Assembly: GCA_021793235.1 (NCBI GenBank)
Contig: JAJYTD010000001.1
Coordinates: 372,001 to 436,000 of the forward strand
From: Actinomycetes bacterium
Lineage (GTDB): Bacteria; Actinomycetota; Actinomycetes; Streptosporangiales; Streptosporangiaceae
DNA: 64,000 bases
Reading direction: 5' to 3'
Below the pieces are notes generated by a model. It searched no databases and was not told the DNA's origin. It saw nothing but the letters and a program-made list of their open reading frames with translations. How positions within the stretch are numbered: position 1 is the first letter of the stretch; every line of letters begins with the position of its first letter. Both the position numbers and the translations under genes were made by a program. Positions 1 through 10,293 of this stretch are shown piece by piece.

Positions 1-2
1 TG

Positions 3-275
3 CTGCGTTCGGCGAGCCCGCAGATCATGGCCGGGCTCCGGCAGGGACTGTCCATCGCCATCATCTTGATGGTCATCAGCGAGATGTTCGCCAGCAACAG
101 CGGACTGGGCTATGCCATCCAGGAGTTCCAGCGCAGCTTCGCCATCCCCGAAATGTGGACCGGCATCGTGCTGCTCGGCCTGCTCGGCGTCGTCCTATCG
201 GTGCTGTTCGGACTGGTGGAACGGCGCGTACTCGCCTGGTACCACGGCATGCGCGCCGCGCACCGGGCGGGCTGA
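3..275 (+). CDS. ABC transporter permease, C-terminal fragment (NitT/TauT type)
   Basis: Partial gene entering from the left edge; the frame is open from base 3 to a TGA at 273-275, so only about 90 residues are visible. The fragment has the SPQIMAGLRQG-type cytoplasmic loop followed by a hydrophobic segment, a short loop and a last membrane helix ending in a basic tail. This matches the end of BPD-type permeases of the nitrate/sulfonate/taurine family. It would form the membrane channel for the ATPase that starts 51 bp downstream. The substrate cannot be told from this fragment. Confidence 0.85.
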   Translation: MRSASPQIMAGLRQGLSIAIILMVISEMFASNSGLGYAIQEFQRSFAIPEMWTGIVLLGLLGVVLSVLFGLVERRVLAWYHGMRAAHRAG

Positions 276-326
276 GCACGATGCCGCACCATCTCCCCGC
301 CCACCGCCCCACACGAGAAGGTCACC

Positions 327-1109
327 ATGCTTGAGGTCACCGGACTGCAGAAGATCTACCGGGACAGGGAACGCGAGGTCGAGGCCGTGCGCGACCTGAC
401 CTTCCAGCTCACCGAAGGCGAGCTGGCCTGCCTTGTCGGCCCCTCGGGCTGCGGCAAGACCACCCTGCTGAAGTGCATCGCGGGGCTGATGGAGCCGACC
501 TCGGGCACCGTCGAGCTCGCCGGGCGTTCAGTCACCGGGCCGCCGCCGGACATGGCCGTGGTCTTCCAGGAGTACGGGCGCAGCCTGTTCCCCTGGCTGA
601 CCGTGCAGGGCAACATCGAGCTGCCGCTCAAGGAGAAGAAGCTGCCCAAGAAGCGCCGTGGTGAGCTGGTCGCCGAGTCGCTGGAGGCGGTCGGCCTCTC
701 CGGCTCCGCGAGGGCCTACCCCTGGCAGCTCTCCGGCGGGATGCAGCAGCGCGTGGCGATCGCCCGCGCCATCGCCTACGAGCCGCGCGTGCTGCTGATG
801 GACGAACCCTTCGCCGCTGTGGACGCCCAGACCCGCGCGGACCTCGAGGACCTGATCCGCGACCTCTGGAACCGCTTCGACATGACCGTCCTGTTCGTCA
901 CGCACGACATCGACGAAGCGGTCTACCTCGGCCAGCGGGTGCTCGTTCTGTCCTCCTCGCCCACGGTGGTCCAGGACGACGTCTCCATCAACCTGCCGTC
1001 TGTGCGCGACCAGCTCACTACGCGCTCTGACGCCCGCTTCACCGAACTGCGCACGCGGATCTATTCCGAGATCCAAAACGCCAAACACACCTCTGCGGCC
1101 GCGAAGTAG
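327..1109 (+). CDS. ABC transporter ATP-binding protein (NitT/TauT/SsuB type)
   Basis: ATPase of 260 aa that powers the permease encoded just upstream. Walker A is GPSGCGKTT near residue 40, the Q-loop sits in AVVFQEYGRSLFPW, the signature is LSGGMQQR near residue 140, Walker B is VLLMDEPF, and the H-loop is VTHDIDEA. The FQ-x-LFPW stretch and the family spacing are typical of sulfonate/nitrate/taurine importers. The gene lies 51 bp behind the permease and about 106 bp ahead of an aldehyde dehydrogenase, so the importer may feed that enzyme. That link is an inference; no solute-binding protein is in view. Confidence 0.93.
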   Translation: MLEVTGLQKIYRDREREVEAVRDLTFQLTEGELACLVGPSGCGKTTLLKCIAGLMEPTSGTVELAGRSVTGPPPDMAVVFQEYGRSLFPWLTVQGNIELPLKEKKLPKKRRGELVAESLEAVGLSGSARAYPWQLSGGMQQRVAIARAIAYEPRVLLMDEPFAAVDAQTRADLEDLIRDLWNRFDMTVLFVTHDIDEAVYLGQRVLVLSSSPTVVQDDVSINLPSVRDQLTTRSDARFTELRTRIYSEIQNAKHTSAAAK

Positions 1110-1129
1110 AAGAACCGGAGGCGCACAGC

Positions 1130-1183
1130 ATGACGCATGTCCGCGAGGACAGGCAGCGCGCACGGTCCGCGCCGCCCCTTTGA
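1130..1183 (+). CDS. Possible 17-residue small ORF with good ribosome-binding site
   Basis: In the gap between the ABC ATPase and the aldehyde dehydrogenase, an ATG is preceded at 8 nt by a perfect GGAGG (1117-1121). The reading frame, MTHVREDRQRARSAPPL, stops after 17 codons at a TGA. It resembles no family I know. It could be a leader peptide or the stump of a deleted gene, since the strong Shine-Dalgarno site is otherwise unexplained. Expression is unproven. Confidence 0.3.
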   Translation: MTHVREDRQRARSAPPL

Positions 1184-1215
1184 CCCGCTGTTCGCCATTC
1201 CGGCCTTAGGAGTGC

Positions 1216-2679
1216 ATGATGAGCCTGCTCAACGACAACGAGTGGAACGGCAACGTCTTCACCGGGACGTGGACCAGAGCACAGGGCGGCGACGCCCCCG
1301 TCACCGCCCCGGCCACCGGTGCAGAGATCGGGAGGATCGGCTCGGCCAACGCCGATGACGTGTCAGCGGCAGCGCGGCGCGCCGCAGACGCACAGCGCGG
1401 CTGGGCGGCCGCCTCCTTCGAGGAGCGGGCGGCCGTGCTGCGCCGCGCCGGTGCGCTGTTCGAGGAACACGCCGAGGAAGTCTCCGGCTGGCTGCTGCGC
1501 GAAGCCGGATCAGCACAGGGCAAAGCCGCCTTCGAAACCCACCTCGCCACCACCGAGGCCTACGAGTGCGCGGCGCTGGCCTCCCAGCCGGTGGGTGAGG
1601 TGCTGCGCAGCGCCAAGCCACGGCTGAGCCTGGCCCGGCACGTCCCGGTCGGCGTCGTCGGCGTCATCGCCCCGTTCAACTTCCCGCTGATCCTGGGCAT
1701 GCGCTCGGTGGCTCCGGCTCTTGCGCTGGGCAACGCCGTGGTGCTCAAACCCGACCCGCGCACCGCCGTCAGCGGCGGCGCGGTCATCGCCGAGATCTTC
1801 CGCCGGGCCGGGCTGCCCGACGGAGTGCTGCAGATGCTGCCCGGCGGCGCCCAAGCCGGTGAGCGGCTGGTCGCCGACCCGCTCGTACGGGTCATCTCCT
1901 TCACCGGCTCCACCGCGGCCGGCCGCAAGGTCGGGGAGGCCGCCGGCCGCCACCTCAAGCGCGCCCACCTCGAACTCGGCGGGAACTCCCCCCTGATCGT
2001 CATGGACGACGCCGACATCGAACGCGCGGCCTCCGTGGGCGCCTTCGGAACGTTTCTGCACCAGGGCCAGATCTGTATGACCACCGGACGCCACCTGGTA
2101 CACCACTCCATCGCCGACGAGTACGTCCAGACGCTGGCGGCCAAGGCCCAGGCGCTGACCGTCGGCGACCCTGAACAAGGCGAGGTGGCACTGGGCCCGA
2201 TCATCGACACCGGCCAGCGCGACAAGATCCACGCCCTGGTGACCGGCAGCGTCGACGCCGGCGCGGAGCTGGTGGCCGGCGGCACCTTCGACGGGCTGTT
2301 CTACCGGCCCACTGTCTTGGACCGGGTCACCACGTCGGCGCCCGCGTTCGCCGAAGAGGTCTTCGGGCCGGTCGCCCCCGTCATCCGCTTCTCCACACCG
2401 GAGGAGGCCGCCGAGATCGCGGCGGGCAGCGAGTACGGGCTGTCGCTGAGCATCCTCACCGGCAACCCGTTGCGCGGCCTGGAGCTCGCCGACCGCATCC
2501 CGACGGGGATCGTGCACATCAACGACCAGACCGTCGACGATGAGGCCGTCGCCCCATTCGGCGGGGTGGGCGCATCCGGTACCGGATCCCGCTTCGGCGG
2601 CACCCGGGCCAACATCGAGGCCTTCACCGAGACCCAGTGGGTCACCATGCAGGCCGAGATCGAACGCTACCCGTTCTGA
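1216..2679 (+). CDS. Aldehyde dehydrogenase, benzaldehyde dehydrogenase-like
   Basis: NAD(P)-dependent aldehyde dehydrogenase of 487 aa oxidising an aldehyde to its acid. Visible are the cofactor-binding APFNFP segment, FTGSTAAGR, the general-base glutamate in LELGGNSP, the catalytic cysteine in QGQICMTTGR, and EEVFGPV near the C-terminus. The HVPVGVVGVIAPFNFPL and CMTTGRHLVH sequences are closer to aromatic (benzaldehyde/vanillin-type) dehydrogenases than to betaine aldehyde enzymes. Two ATGs are adjacent (1216 and 1219). The RBS TAGGAG at 1207-1212 is better spaced for the second, so the protein may be one residue shorter. The gene follows an ABC importer of unknown substrate. Confidence 0.88.
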   Translation: MMSLLNDNEWNGNVFTGTWTRAQGGDAPVTAPATGAEIGRIGSANADDVSAAARRAADAQRGWAAASFEERAAVLRRAGALFEEHAEEVSGWLLREAGSAQGKAAFETHLATTEAYECAALASQPVGEVLRSAKPRLSLARHVPVGVVGVIAPFNFPLILGMRSVAPALALGNAVVLKPDPRTAVSGGAVIAEIFRRAGLPDGVLQMLPGGAQAGERLVADPLVRVISFTGSTAAGRKVGEAAGRHLKRAHLELGGNSPLIVMDDADIERAASVGAFGTFLHQGQICMTTGRHLVHHSIADEYVQTLAAKAQALTVGDPEQGEVALGPIIDTGQRDKIHALVTGSVDAGAELVAGGTFDGLFYRPTVLDRVTTSAPAFAEEVFGPVAPVIRFSTPEEAAEIAAGSEYGLSLSILTGNPLRGLELADRIPTGIVHINDQTVDDEAVAPFGGVGASGTGSRFGGTRANIEAFTETQWVTMQAEIERYPF

Positions 2680-2734
2680 CCGTTCGACCTGCTGGTCCCG
2701 CACCGACGCTTCCTGTCGGCAGGCCTGGTCGCGG

Positions 2735-2781
2735 GGTTGCGGCAATGGGGCGCAGATCGGGGGAGCCCCATTGCCGCGACC
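2735..2781. repeat. Inverted repeat with GCGGCAATGGGGC arms
   Basis: Arms of 17 nt (2735-2751 and 2765-2781) match at 16 of 17 positions around a 13-nt loop. The position, about 55 bp after the aldehyde dehydrogenase stop, fits a transcription terminator without a U-tract. The arm sequence recurs at 19620 and, inverted, near 19790, so it is also a small repeat family. Confidence 0.65.
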
Positions 2782-2898
2782 TGCGGTGGCCGGGTGGCTG
2801 ATCGCGGTCCCGGCCAGGCAGCCTGAAGCCACATCCCGGGCCGCCACAGGCCTATTTCGAAACAGATCAGCGGGGATATAGCCAGTAACCTGACCGCT

Positions 2899-3585
2899 AT
2901 GGAGCGTCCCTACACCATCCTGAGTTGCGCGGTCTCCGTGGACGGATATATCGACGACGCCGGGCCCGACCGGCTGCGGCTGTCCAATGCGGCCGACTTC
3001 GACGAAGTCGACGAGCTGCGGGCCGGATGCGACGCCATCCTCGTCGGCGCCGAAACGGTGCGGCGGGACAACCCGCGGCTGCTCGTGCGCTCGGCCGAAC
3101 GGCGCCGACGCAGGATCGCCGAAGGGCGCACCGGCGACCCGGTCAAAGCGGTGCTCAGCACAAGCGGGAGGCTGGACCCCAAGGCGCGCTTCTTCACCAC
3201 CGGCGACGCCCCCAAACTGATCTATGTGAACGGCGACGCCCACACCCGGACCCGCGAGCGCTTCCTCGGCATCCGCGGCGTCGACGTCGCGGACCCCGGC
3301 GCCCCTCTGGACGCCTCTTCGGTGCTGGCCGACCTGGCCCGGCGCGGGATCGAACGGCTGCTGGTGGAAGGCGGCACGCAGGTGCACACCCTGTTCCTGG
3401 CCTCGGGCCTGGCCGATGAACTGCGGCTTGCCGTGGCCCCGTTCTTCGTCGGCGACTCCGCAGCGCCCCGGTTCACCGGCCCCGGCGCCTTCGCCAACGG
3501 CCCCGCGAACCCCATGAGGCTGGCCGAGGCCCGCACCATCGGCGACATGGCGGTGCTGCGCTACCTGCCCGGAGGGACAGCGTGA
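2899..3585 (+). CDS. RibD C-terminal / dihydrofolate reductase-fold reductase
   Basis: Protein of 228 aa of the RibD_C family, NADPH-dependent reductases that in riboflavin synthesis reduce the ribosyl side chain of the aminopyrimidine intermediate. Typical segments are the N-terminal SVDGYID, the cofactor-binding DAILVGAETVRRDNPRL near residue 50, and the late LLVEGGTQVHTLFL motif. No deaminase domain is attached; that activity is encoded by the next gene, whose GTG overlaps this stop (GTGA). The pair is therefore a split, reordered RibD. It could serve flavin supply or a related pyrimidine or pterin pathway; no other rib gene is nearby. Confidence 0.88.
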   Translation: MERPYTILSCAVSVDGYIDDAGPDRLRLSNAADFDEVDELRAGCDAILVGAETVRRDNPRLLVRSAERRRRRIAEGRTGDPVKAVLSTSGRLDPKARFFTTGDAPKLIYVNGDAHTRTRERFLGIRGVDVADPGAPLDASSVLADLARRGIERLLVEGGTQVHTLFLASGLADELRLAVAPFFVGDSAAPRFTGPGAFANGPANPMRLAEARTIGDMAVLRYLPGGTA

Positions 3586-4049
3586 ACCCCGATACGCCAG
3601 GCGCCACCGACACCGACCGCACGTGGCTGCGCGCGGCCATCGACCTGTCGCGCTCCTGCCCGCCCTCGACGACCGCGTTCTCCGTCGGAGCGATCCTGGT
3701 CGACGCCGAAGGCCGCGTACTCGCCGACGGCTACTCCCGAAGGGACGACCCGCACGACCACGCCGAGGAGGCCGCCCTGCGCGCGATCGCCTCCGATGAC
3801 CCGCGGCTGCGCACCGCCGTCCTCTACAGTTCGCTGGAACCGTGCGGCACGCGGGCCTCGCGCCCGCGGCCCTGCACCGACCTGATTCTGGCCACGCCCA
3901 TTCCCCGGATCGTGTTCGCCTGGCGCGAGCCCGCGGTCTTCGTCGACTGCGACGGCGCGCAGCGGCTGCGCGAGGCGGGCCGCACCGTCGTCGAAGAGCC
4001 CGCGCTCGCCGCCCTCGTCCGCGAGGTCAACTCCCACCTGCTGGGCTGA
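3582..4049 (+). CDS. CMP/dCMP deaminase-family protein (RibD deaminase-like)
   Basis: Zinc-dependent deaminase of 155 aa. The signature is complete: HAEEAALRAI supplies the zinc histidine and proton-shuttling glutamate, and SSLEPCGTRASRPRPC supplies the two zinc cysteines with the extra spacing and RPxPC ending seen in RibD deaminase domains. The start is a GTG at 3582 overlapping the stop of the reductase gene, with GGAGGGA upstream, so the two should be translationally coupled. Together they would cover the two reactions usually fused in RibD, in reverse gene order. The true substrate is inferred. Confidence 0.85.
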   Translation: MNPDTPGATDTDRTWLRAAIDLSRSCPPSTTAFSVGAILVDAEGRVLADGYSRRDDPHDHAEEAALRAIASDDPRLRTAVLYSSLEPCGTRASRPRPCTDLILATPIPRIVFAWREPAVFVDCDGAQRLREAGRTVVEEPALAALVREVNSHLLG

Positions 4050-4102
4050 TCCGGCGGGTCCGGCGCGCCCCGGGCCCACAGGGCGGCGGAGGGGCGGCAC
4101 GC

Positions 4103-5422
4103 TCAGTCGCTCTGGGACGCGGCAAAGGGCGGCCGCAGCGCTTCGGTGAGCACCCGGCCTTCGGCATCGGCCGGAGGCTCGACCCCGAGCAGGCGGGAGA
4201 TGGTGGGGATGACGTCGATGACGCGGGCCTTCCTGGGGGAGTGGTCCTTTGCGGCACCCGCCCCCGACAGGATCAGCGGAACCGTCGCCTCGCGCAGGCT
4301 CGCGTGCGCGCCGCGCTCACGGCCATCCACCGCGTCGGGGTCGACGAAGGCGTACGGCGGCCGGGCCTCGACCACGAAGTCGCCTTCGGCTGCGGCCGCG
4401 CCCATCGAGTCGAGGGCAGCGCGGTCATGGACGGCCTCCAGCTCCACAACGCCGCGCAGTGCCCCTTTGATACGCTCCCGGCCCTGCGGGGTGTCGGCGG
4501 CCCCGCGCAGGTACACGTTGGCGGCGCGGGGGGTCGCGGTCACCACGATCTCGGTTCCGGGATCCGGCTCCTGACCGGAATGGAGCCGCCGCACCGTGTG
4601 CCCGGTGGCAGAGAGCGCGCCGAGCACCCGCGGTTCCACCGACTCGGTGTATCCGGTCATTCCGTGGTCGGAGACGAACACGAACGTCGTGTCGTGCTGC
4701 AGCCCTGCTTCGCGGACGGCGGCGGTGATCCGGCCGAGTCCGGTGTCGAGTTCGGCCAGCCGGGACGGGATCCGCTGGGAAGTGGGACCGTCCGCGTGGC
4801 CGAGAGCGTCGATGTCGGCGGCATAGACCGCGATGAGGTCGGGGACGCGCGGCATCTGCGCTTCTGTCCCGCCGGAGTCCACCGGCAGGCCGCGCAGCAC
4901 GCGCACCACCGTGTCGACGTTGTCCTCCCAGGTGTCGCCCTGGGTGTAGAGGCCCTCGGGGTCGCCGAAGGAGACGCCCTTGTCCTGGATGATGTACCAG
5001 CCTGCGGAGAGCACGCTCCGCCCTTGGCGGCGCAGGCTCTGCGCGACGGTCTCGGCGGCGATGTCGCGGGTCTGGCCGATCACCCGGCCTCGTGCCGGGT
5101 CCAGCACGTAGGCCGCGTTGCCGTGCACACGCGGGCGGGCTCCCGTGGCCAGGCCGGCGCGGTTGGGGTTGGACACGGCCTTGTAGGTGCACGCCGCGGT
5201 CGACCGGCTGCCGCGTTCGGAAAGTGAGCGCAAATGCGGAAGGCGGGAGTCCAGGTGCGCGTCGAGGTAGCGGGGGTCGATCCCGTCCCAGTCGATGAGG
5301 ACGACCGGCCCCGAGGCGGGCCGGGCCCGCGGCCTGGCGGGTGCCGGCATGGCCCAGGCGGACAGGGCGGTGGCGGCCGCCACCGACATCACCGTGGTGG
5401 ACAGAAATGACCTTCGTCGCAT
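4103..5422 (-). CDS. Secreted alkaline phosphatase / nucleotide pyrophosphatase family protein
   Basis: Metal-dependent phosphodiesterase of 439 aa exported to the cell surface. The N-terminus carries a twin-arginine-type signal (MRRRSFLSTT, then a hydrophobic core and an APA cleavage region). The catalytic fold shows VVLIDWDGIDPRYLD for the first metal ligand, an SNPNRAGLATGA nucleophile region near residue 90, YAADIDALGHADG and FVFVSDHGM for the remaining metal ligands. This is the type I phosphodiesterase/NPP group, which cleaves phosphodiester or phosphomonoester substrates outside the cell. It stands alone on the minus strand downstream of the helicase gene. Confidence 0.87.
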   Translation of the reverse strand: MRRRSFLSTTVMSVAAATALSAWAMPAPARPRARPASGPVVLIDWDGIDPRYLDAHLDSRLPHLRSLSERGSRSTAACTYKAVSNPNRAGLATGARPRVHGNAAYVLDPARGRVIGQTRDIAAETVAQSLRRQGRSVLSAGWYIIQDKGVSFGDPEGLYTQGDTWEDNVDTVVRVLRGLPVDSGGTEAQMPRVPDLIAVYAADIDALGHADGPTSQRIPSRLAELDTGLGRITAAVREAGLQHDTTFVFVSDHGMTGYTESVEPRVLGALSATGHTVRRLHSGQEPDPGTEIVVTATPRAANVYLRGAADTPQGRERIKGALRGVVELEAVHDRAALDSMGAAAAEGDFVVEARPPYAFVDPDAVDGRERGAHASLREATVPLILSGAGAAKDHSPRKARVIDVIPTISRLLGVEPPADAEGRVLTEALRPPFAASQSD

Positions 5423-5516
5423 GCGGGCCTCTTTGATGTACGGCTACCGCGCGAATATAACCCGAGGTCAGACGCTTATCCGGGAGGCGGTGCGGCGGCG
5501 CGTGCCGCAGCGGGGC

Positions 5517-8027
5517 TCAGAGCCGGTCCACATCCACCATGCGCACAACGGCCCGCCCGGCCTCGTCGGAGGCGGCGAGGTCGATCTCGGCGCTGATCCC
5601 CCAGTCGTGGTCGCCGGCCGGGTCGTCGAAGATCTGCCGGACCTCCCACAGGCCTGGACGCTCCTCGATGAGGAGCATCTTCGGGCCGCGGGCGTCGGGG
5701 CCGATACCGATCTCGCCGTGCTCGTCGAAGTAGTCGGCCAGCGCCTCTTCCCACTCCTCGGCGTCCCAGCCGTCATCACCGTCGAGTTCCCCGAGGTCGG
5801 CGTAGCGGTGCAGCGCCGCCAGCTCGACCCGGCGGAACATCTCATTGCGCACCAGCACGCGAAACGCCCGCTGGTTCGCGGTGATCGGCTTGGGCCTGTC
5901 CTCGACCGGGGCCTCGGCCGACTCCTCTTCCGGATTGGTGAGCTGCTCCCACTCGTCGAGGAGGCTGGAGTCGACCTGGCGGACCAGTTCACCGAGCCAC
6001 TCGATCAGGTCGCGCAGCTCCTCGGTCTTGGCCTCTTCCGGAATGGTCTGTCCGACCGCTTTGTAGGCGCCGGCGAGGTAGCGCAGCACCAGACCCTCGG
6101 AGCGGGCGAGCTCGTAGAAACCGACGTAGTCGGTGAACGTCATCGCCCGCTCGTACAGGTCGCGTGCTACCGACTTGGGCCGCAGCGGGTGGTCGCCCAC
6201 CCACGGGTGGCCGCGCCGGTAGACCTCGTAGGCGTGGTCGAGCAGGTCCTCAAGAGGCTTGGGGTAGTCGATCTCCTCGAGCTGCTCCATCCGCTCCTCG
6301 TACTCGACGCCGTCGGCCTTCATCTGCGCGACGGCCTCGCCGCGCGCCTTGTTCAACTGCGCGCCGAGGATCTGGCGCGGGTCGTCCAGCGTGGACTCCA
6401 CGACCGTGAGGACGTCGAGCGCGTAGCTGGGCGAGGCCGGGTCGAGCAGCTCCAGGGCGGCCAGTGCGAACGTCGACAGCGGCTGGTTGAGGGCGAAATC
6501 GGGCTGCAGGTCGACGGTGAGGCGCGCGATACGGCCGTTGGCGTCGGGCTCGTCCAACCGCTCTACGATTCCGCCGTCCAGCAGCGAACGGTAGATCGCG
6601 ATGGCCTCACTGATGTGGCGGCGCTGCGTGGGGCGGTCGTCGTGGTTGTCGGTGAGCAGGTGGCGCATTGCCGCGAAGCAGTCCCCGGGGCGGGCGATGA
6701 TGCTGAGCAGCATCGCGTTGCTCACCCGGAACCGGGACTTCAGCGGCTCCGGATCGGCGGCGATCAGTTTCTCGAACGTCGACTGGTCCCAGCCGACGAA
6801 CCCCTCCGGGGCCTTCTTACGCACCACCTTGCGCCGCTTCTTCGGGTCATCACCCGCTTTGGCCAGGGCTTTCTCGTTCTCCACAACGTGTTCGGGCGCC
6901 TGCACCACCACGTTGCCCACCGTGTCGAACCCGGCGCGGCCCGCACGTCCCGCGATCTGGTGGAACTCCCGGGCGCTCAACCGCCGCACCCGCGACCCGT
7001 CGTACTTGCTCAGGGCGGTGAACAGCACCGTGCGGATCGGCACGTTGACACCGACGCCGAGGGTGTCGGTGCCGCAGATGACCTTCAGCAGCCCGGCCTG
7101 GGCCAGCCGCTCCACCAGGCGCCGGTACTTCGGCAGCATGCCCGCGTGGTGCACGCCGATGCCGTGCCGCACGTACCGCGAGAGGTTGCGCCCGAATTTC
7201 GTGGTGAACCGGAAATTGCCGATTTTCGCGGCGATCGCGTCCTTCTCCGCCCGGGTGCACATGTTGATACTGGTGAGCGACTGCGCGCGCTCGACAGCCT
7301 GGGCCTGGGTGAAGTGCACGATGTAGACGGGGGACTCCCGCGTGGTGAGCAGTTCCTCCAGCGTCTCGTGCAGGGGGGTCGTGCGGTAGGAGTAGAACAG
7401 CGGTACGGGGCGTTCAGCGGAACTGACCACCGAGGTCGCGCGCCCGGTGCGCCGGGACAGGTCCTCCTCGAAGCGGGCGACGTCGCCGAGCGTGGCCGAC
7501 ATCAGCAAGAACTGCGCCTGCGGGAGCTCCAGCAGCGGGACCTGCCAGGCCCATCCGCGGTCGGGGTCGCCGTAGAAGTGGAACTCGTCCATGACGACCG
7601 TGCCGATGTCGGCGTCGGCTCCGTCGCGCAGCGCGATGTTGGCGAGCACCTCGGCCGTACAGCAGACGATGGGGGCGTCGGCGTTGACACTGGCGTCGCC
7701 GGTCATCATCCCGACATTGTCGGTACCGAAGACCGCGCACAGGTCGAAGAACTTCTCCGACACCAGGGCCTTGATCGGCGCGGTGTAGAAAGCGCATTCG
7801 TCCCGGGCCAGCGCGGCGAAGAGCGCGCCGGATGCGACCAGGCTCTTCCCGGACCCGGTGGGGGTACTGAGGATGACGTTGGAGCCCGACACCACCTCGA
7901 TGAGGGCCTCTTCCTGGTGGGGGTAGAGGGTGAGGCCCTGCTCCTCGGCCCATGCCGCGAACGCGTCGAAGAGGGTGTCGGGTTCGGGACGGGCGGGAAG
8001 CTGATCGATGAGACTCACACTTCCCAT
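5517..8027 (-). CDS. DEAD/DEAH-box helicase with DUF3516 (Ski2-like)
   Basis: ATP-dependent nucleic-acid helicase of 836 aa. The Q-like motif (LYPHQEEAL) is followed by Walker A TPTGSGKS (residues 55-62), the DExH box VMDEFHFYGD, motif III LMSATLGD, and the helicase C-domain motifs GVHHAGMLPKYR, VICGTDTLGVGVN and QIAGRAGRAG. The rest matches the DUF3516 region that defines this actinobacterial branch of Ski2-like helicases, likely acting on RNA. The start is an ATG at 8027, with a possible GTG nine bases further in. Opposite-strand open frames across this gene are codon-bias shadows. Confidence 0.93.
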   Translation of the reverse strand: MGSVSLIDQLPARPEPDTLFDAFAAWAEEQGLTLYPHQEEALIEVVSGSNVILSTPTGSGKSLVASGALFAALARDECAFYTAPIKALVSEKFFDLCAVFGTDNVGMMTGDASVNADAPIVCCTAEVLANIALRDGADADIGTVVMDEFHFYGDPDRGWAWQVPLLELPQAQFLLMSATLGDVARFEEDLSRRTGRATSVVSSAERPVPLFYSYRTTPLHETLEELLTTRESPVYIVHFTQAQAVERAQSLTSINMCTRAEKDAIAAKIGNFRFTTKFGRNLSRYVRHGIGVHHAGMLPKYRRLVERLAQAGLLKVICGTDTLGVGVNVPIRTVLFTALSKYDGSRVRRLSAREFHQIAGRAGRAGFDTVGNVVVQAPEHVVENEKALAKAGDDPKKRRKVVRKKAPEGFVGWDQSTFEKLIAADPEPLKSRFRVSNAMLLSIIARPGDCFAAMRHLLTDNHDDRPTQRRHISEAIAIYRSLLDGGIVERLDEPDANGRIARLTVDLQPDFALNQPLSTFALAALELLDPASPSYALDVLTVVESTLDDPRQILGAQLNKARGEAVAQMKADGVEYEERMEQLEEIDYPKPLEDLLDHAYEVYRRGHPWVGDHPLRPKSVARDLYERAMTFTDYVGFYELARSEGLVLRYLAGAYKAVGQTIPEEAKTEELRDLIEWLGELVRQVDSSLLDEWEQLTNPEEESAEAPVEDRPKPITANQRAFRVLVRNEMFRRVELAALHRYADLGELDGDDGWDAEEWEEALADYFDEHGEIGIGPDARGPKMLLIEERPGLWEVRQIFDDPAGDHDWGISAEIDLAASDEAGRAVVRMVDVDRL

Positions 8028-8158
8028 ACTGCCCGCTCCGAGGCACTGCCTTGGACGTGCGGGCGCGCCCCGCCAACGCAGAGCGCGCCCTGCCCCCGGC
8101 CGATCCGGCGGCCCGGCCCGGGCGCAGCGGGCACAGGCCGGGCCGCGCCGGACCGGTC

Positions 8159-9488
<1,330 letters not shown>

Positions 9489-10043
9489 TCAGACCTCCCG
9501 GACCACCCGGGCGGGGTTGCCGACCGCCACGACGCCGGCCGGCAGGTCGCGGGTGACGACGGCCCCGGCGCCGACGACGGTGTCCGCGCCGATGGTCACA
9601 CCGGGGCAGACGATGGCGCCTCCGCCGAACCACACATTGTCGCCGATCGTGATCGGCTGCGCGGCCTCCCACTTGGCGCGCCGCGCTTCGGGCTCCACCG
9701 GGTGGGTCGGGGTCAAAAGCTGGACGTTGGGGCCGATCTGGACGTCGGCGCCGATGGTGATCCGGGCGACATCGAGCAGGACGGCGCCGAAATTGATGAA
9801 GGTCCCGGCGCCGATGGTGATCTGGTACCCGTAGTCCACGTGCAGCGGCGGCCGCACCTCGACGCCGTCGCCGACCTCGCCCAGCAGCTCGGTCAGCAGC
9901 TTCTGCCGGGCCTCGGGGTCGGCGGCGCTGCCGGCGTTGAAGCGTTCGTTCAGCAGCGCCGCGCGCCGGGCATCAGCCGCAAGCTCGGGGTCGTCGGCGA
10001 TGTAGAGTTCCCCGGCGAGCATACGCTCCTTCTGCGTGGCCAC
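9489..10043 (-). CDS. Sugar O-acetyltransferase (maltose/galactoside acetyltransferase family)
   Basis: Left-handed beta-helix acetyltransferase of 184 aa that moves an acetyl group from acetyl-CoA to a sugar hydroxyl. The N-terminal Mac domain (KERMLAGELYIADDPEL) is followed by hexapeptide repeats (ITIGAGTFINFGAVLLD, ITIGADVQIGPN) and the active-site region TPTHPVE containing the catalytic histidine, ending with GNPARVVREV. The open frame extends 111 codons upstream but family similarity begins at a GTG at 10043, which has GGAAGGG at 10051-10057 as RBS, so that start was chosen. The physiological sugar is unknown. Confidence 0.9.
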   Translation of the reverse strand: MATQKERMLAGELYIADDPELAADARRAALLNERFNAGSAADPEARQKLLTELLGEVGDGVEVRPPLHVDYGYQITIGAGTFINFGAVLLDVARITIGADVQIGPNVQLLTPTHPVEPEARRAKWEAAQPITIGDNVWFGGGAIVCPGVTIGADTVVGAGAVVTRDLPAGVVAVGNPARVVREV

Positions 10044-10293
10044 GGCCGTTCCCTTCCAGGGCGGCGCGGGCGGCCACCCGGTTCGCGTCGGCAAACGGAA
10101 TCGAAAAGAGCGACCCGCTCCAGGCCGTGGCGGAAAGCCGCCGAGCCGGTTGGGGCATAGGAGGGTGCCTGGTCGATGTGCTCCCACGAGCTTCAACGCC
10201 CTTTGCCGCTGCACTCTATGTCCGCCTGAACGGCCGTGCTCTGCTTTCGGCCGAAAAACAGCGCACCGACCACTGCGCCGTGCGCGGACGTAC

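Noticed and set aside
2680-2898. FMN riboswitch in front of the RibD-like pair
   Set aside because: Searched by eye for the conserved FMN aptamer segments; only a terminator-like inverted repeat was found.
1510-3387. Long minus-strand frame covering the aldehyde dehydrogenase and RibD-like genes
   Set aside because: It spans two real plus-strand genes and the gap between them, and its composition (Arg, Gly, Asp, Val bias) is that of an antisense shadow.
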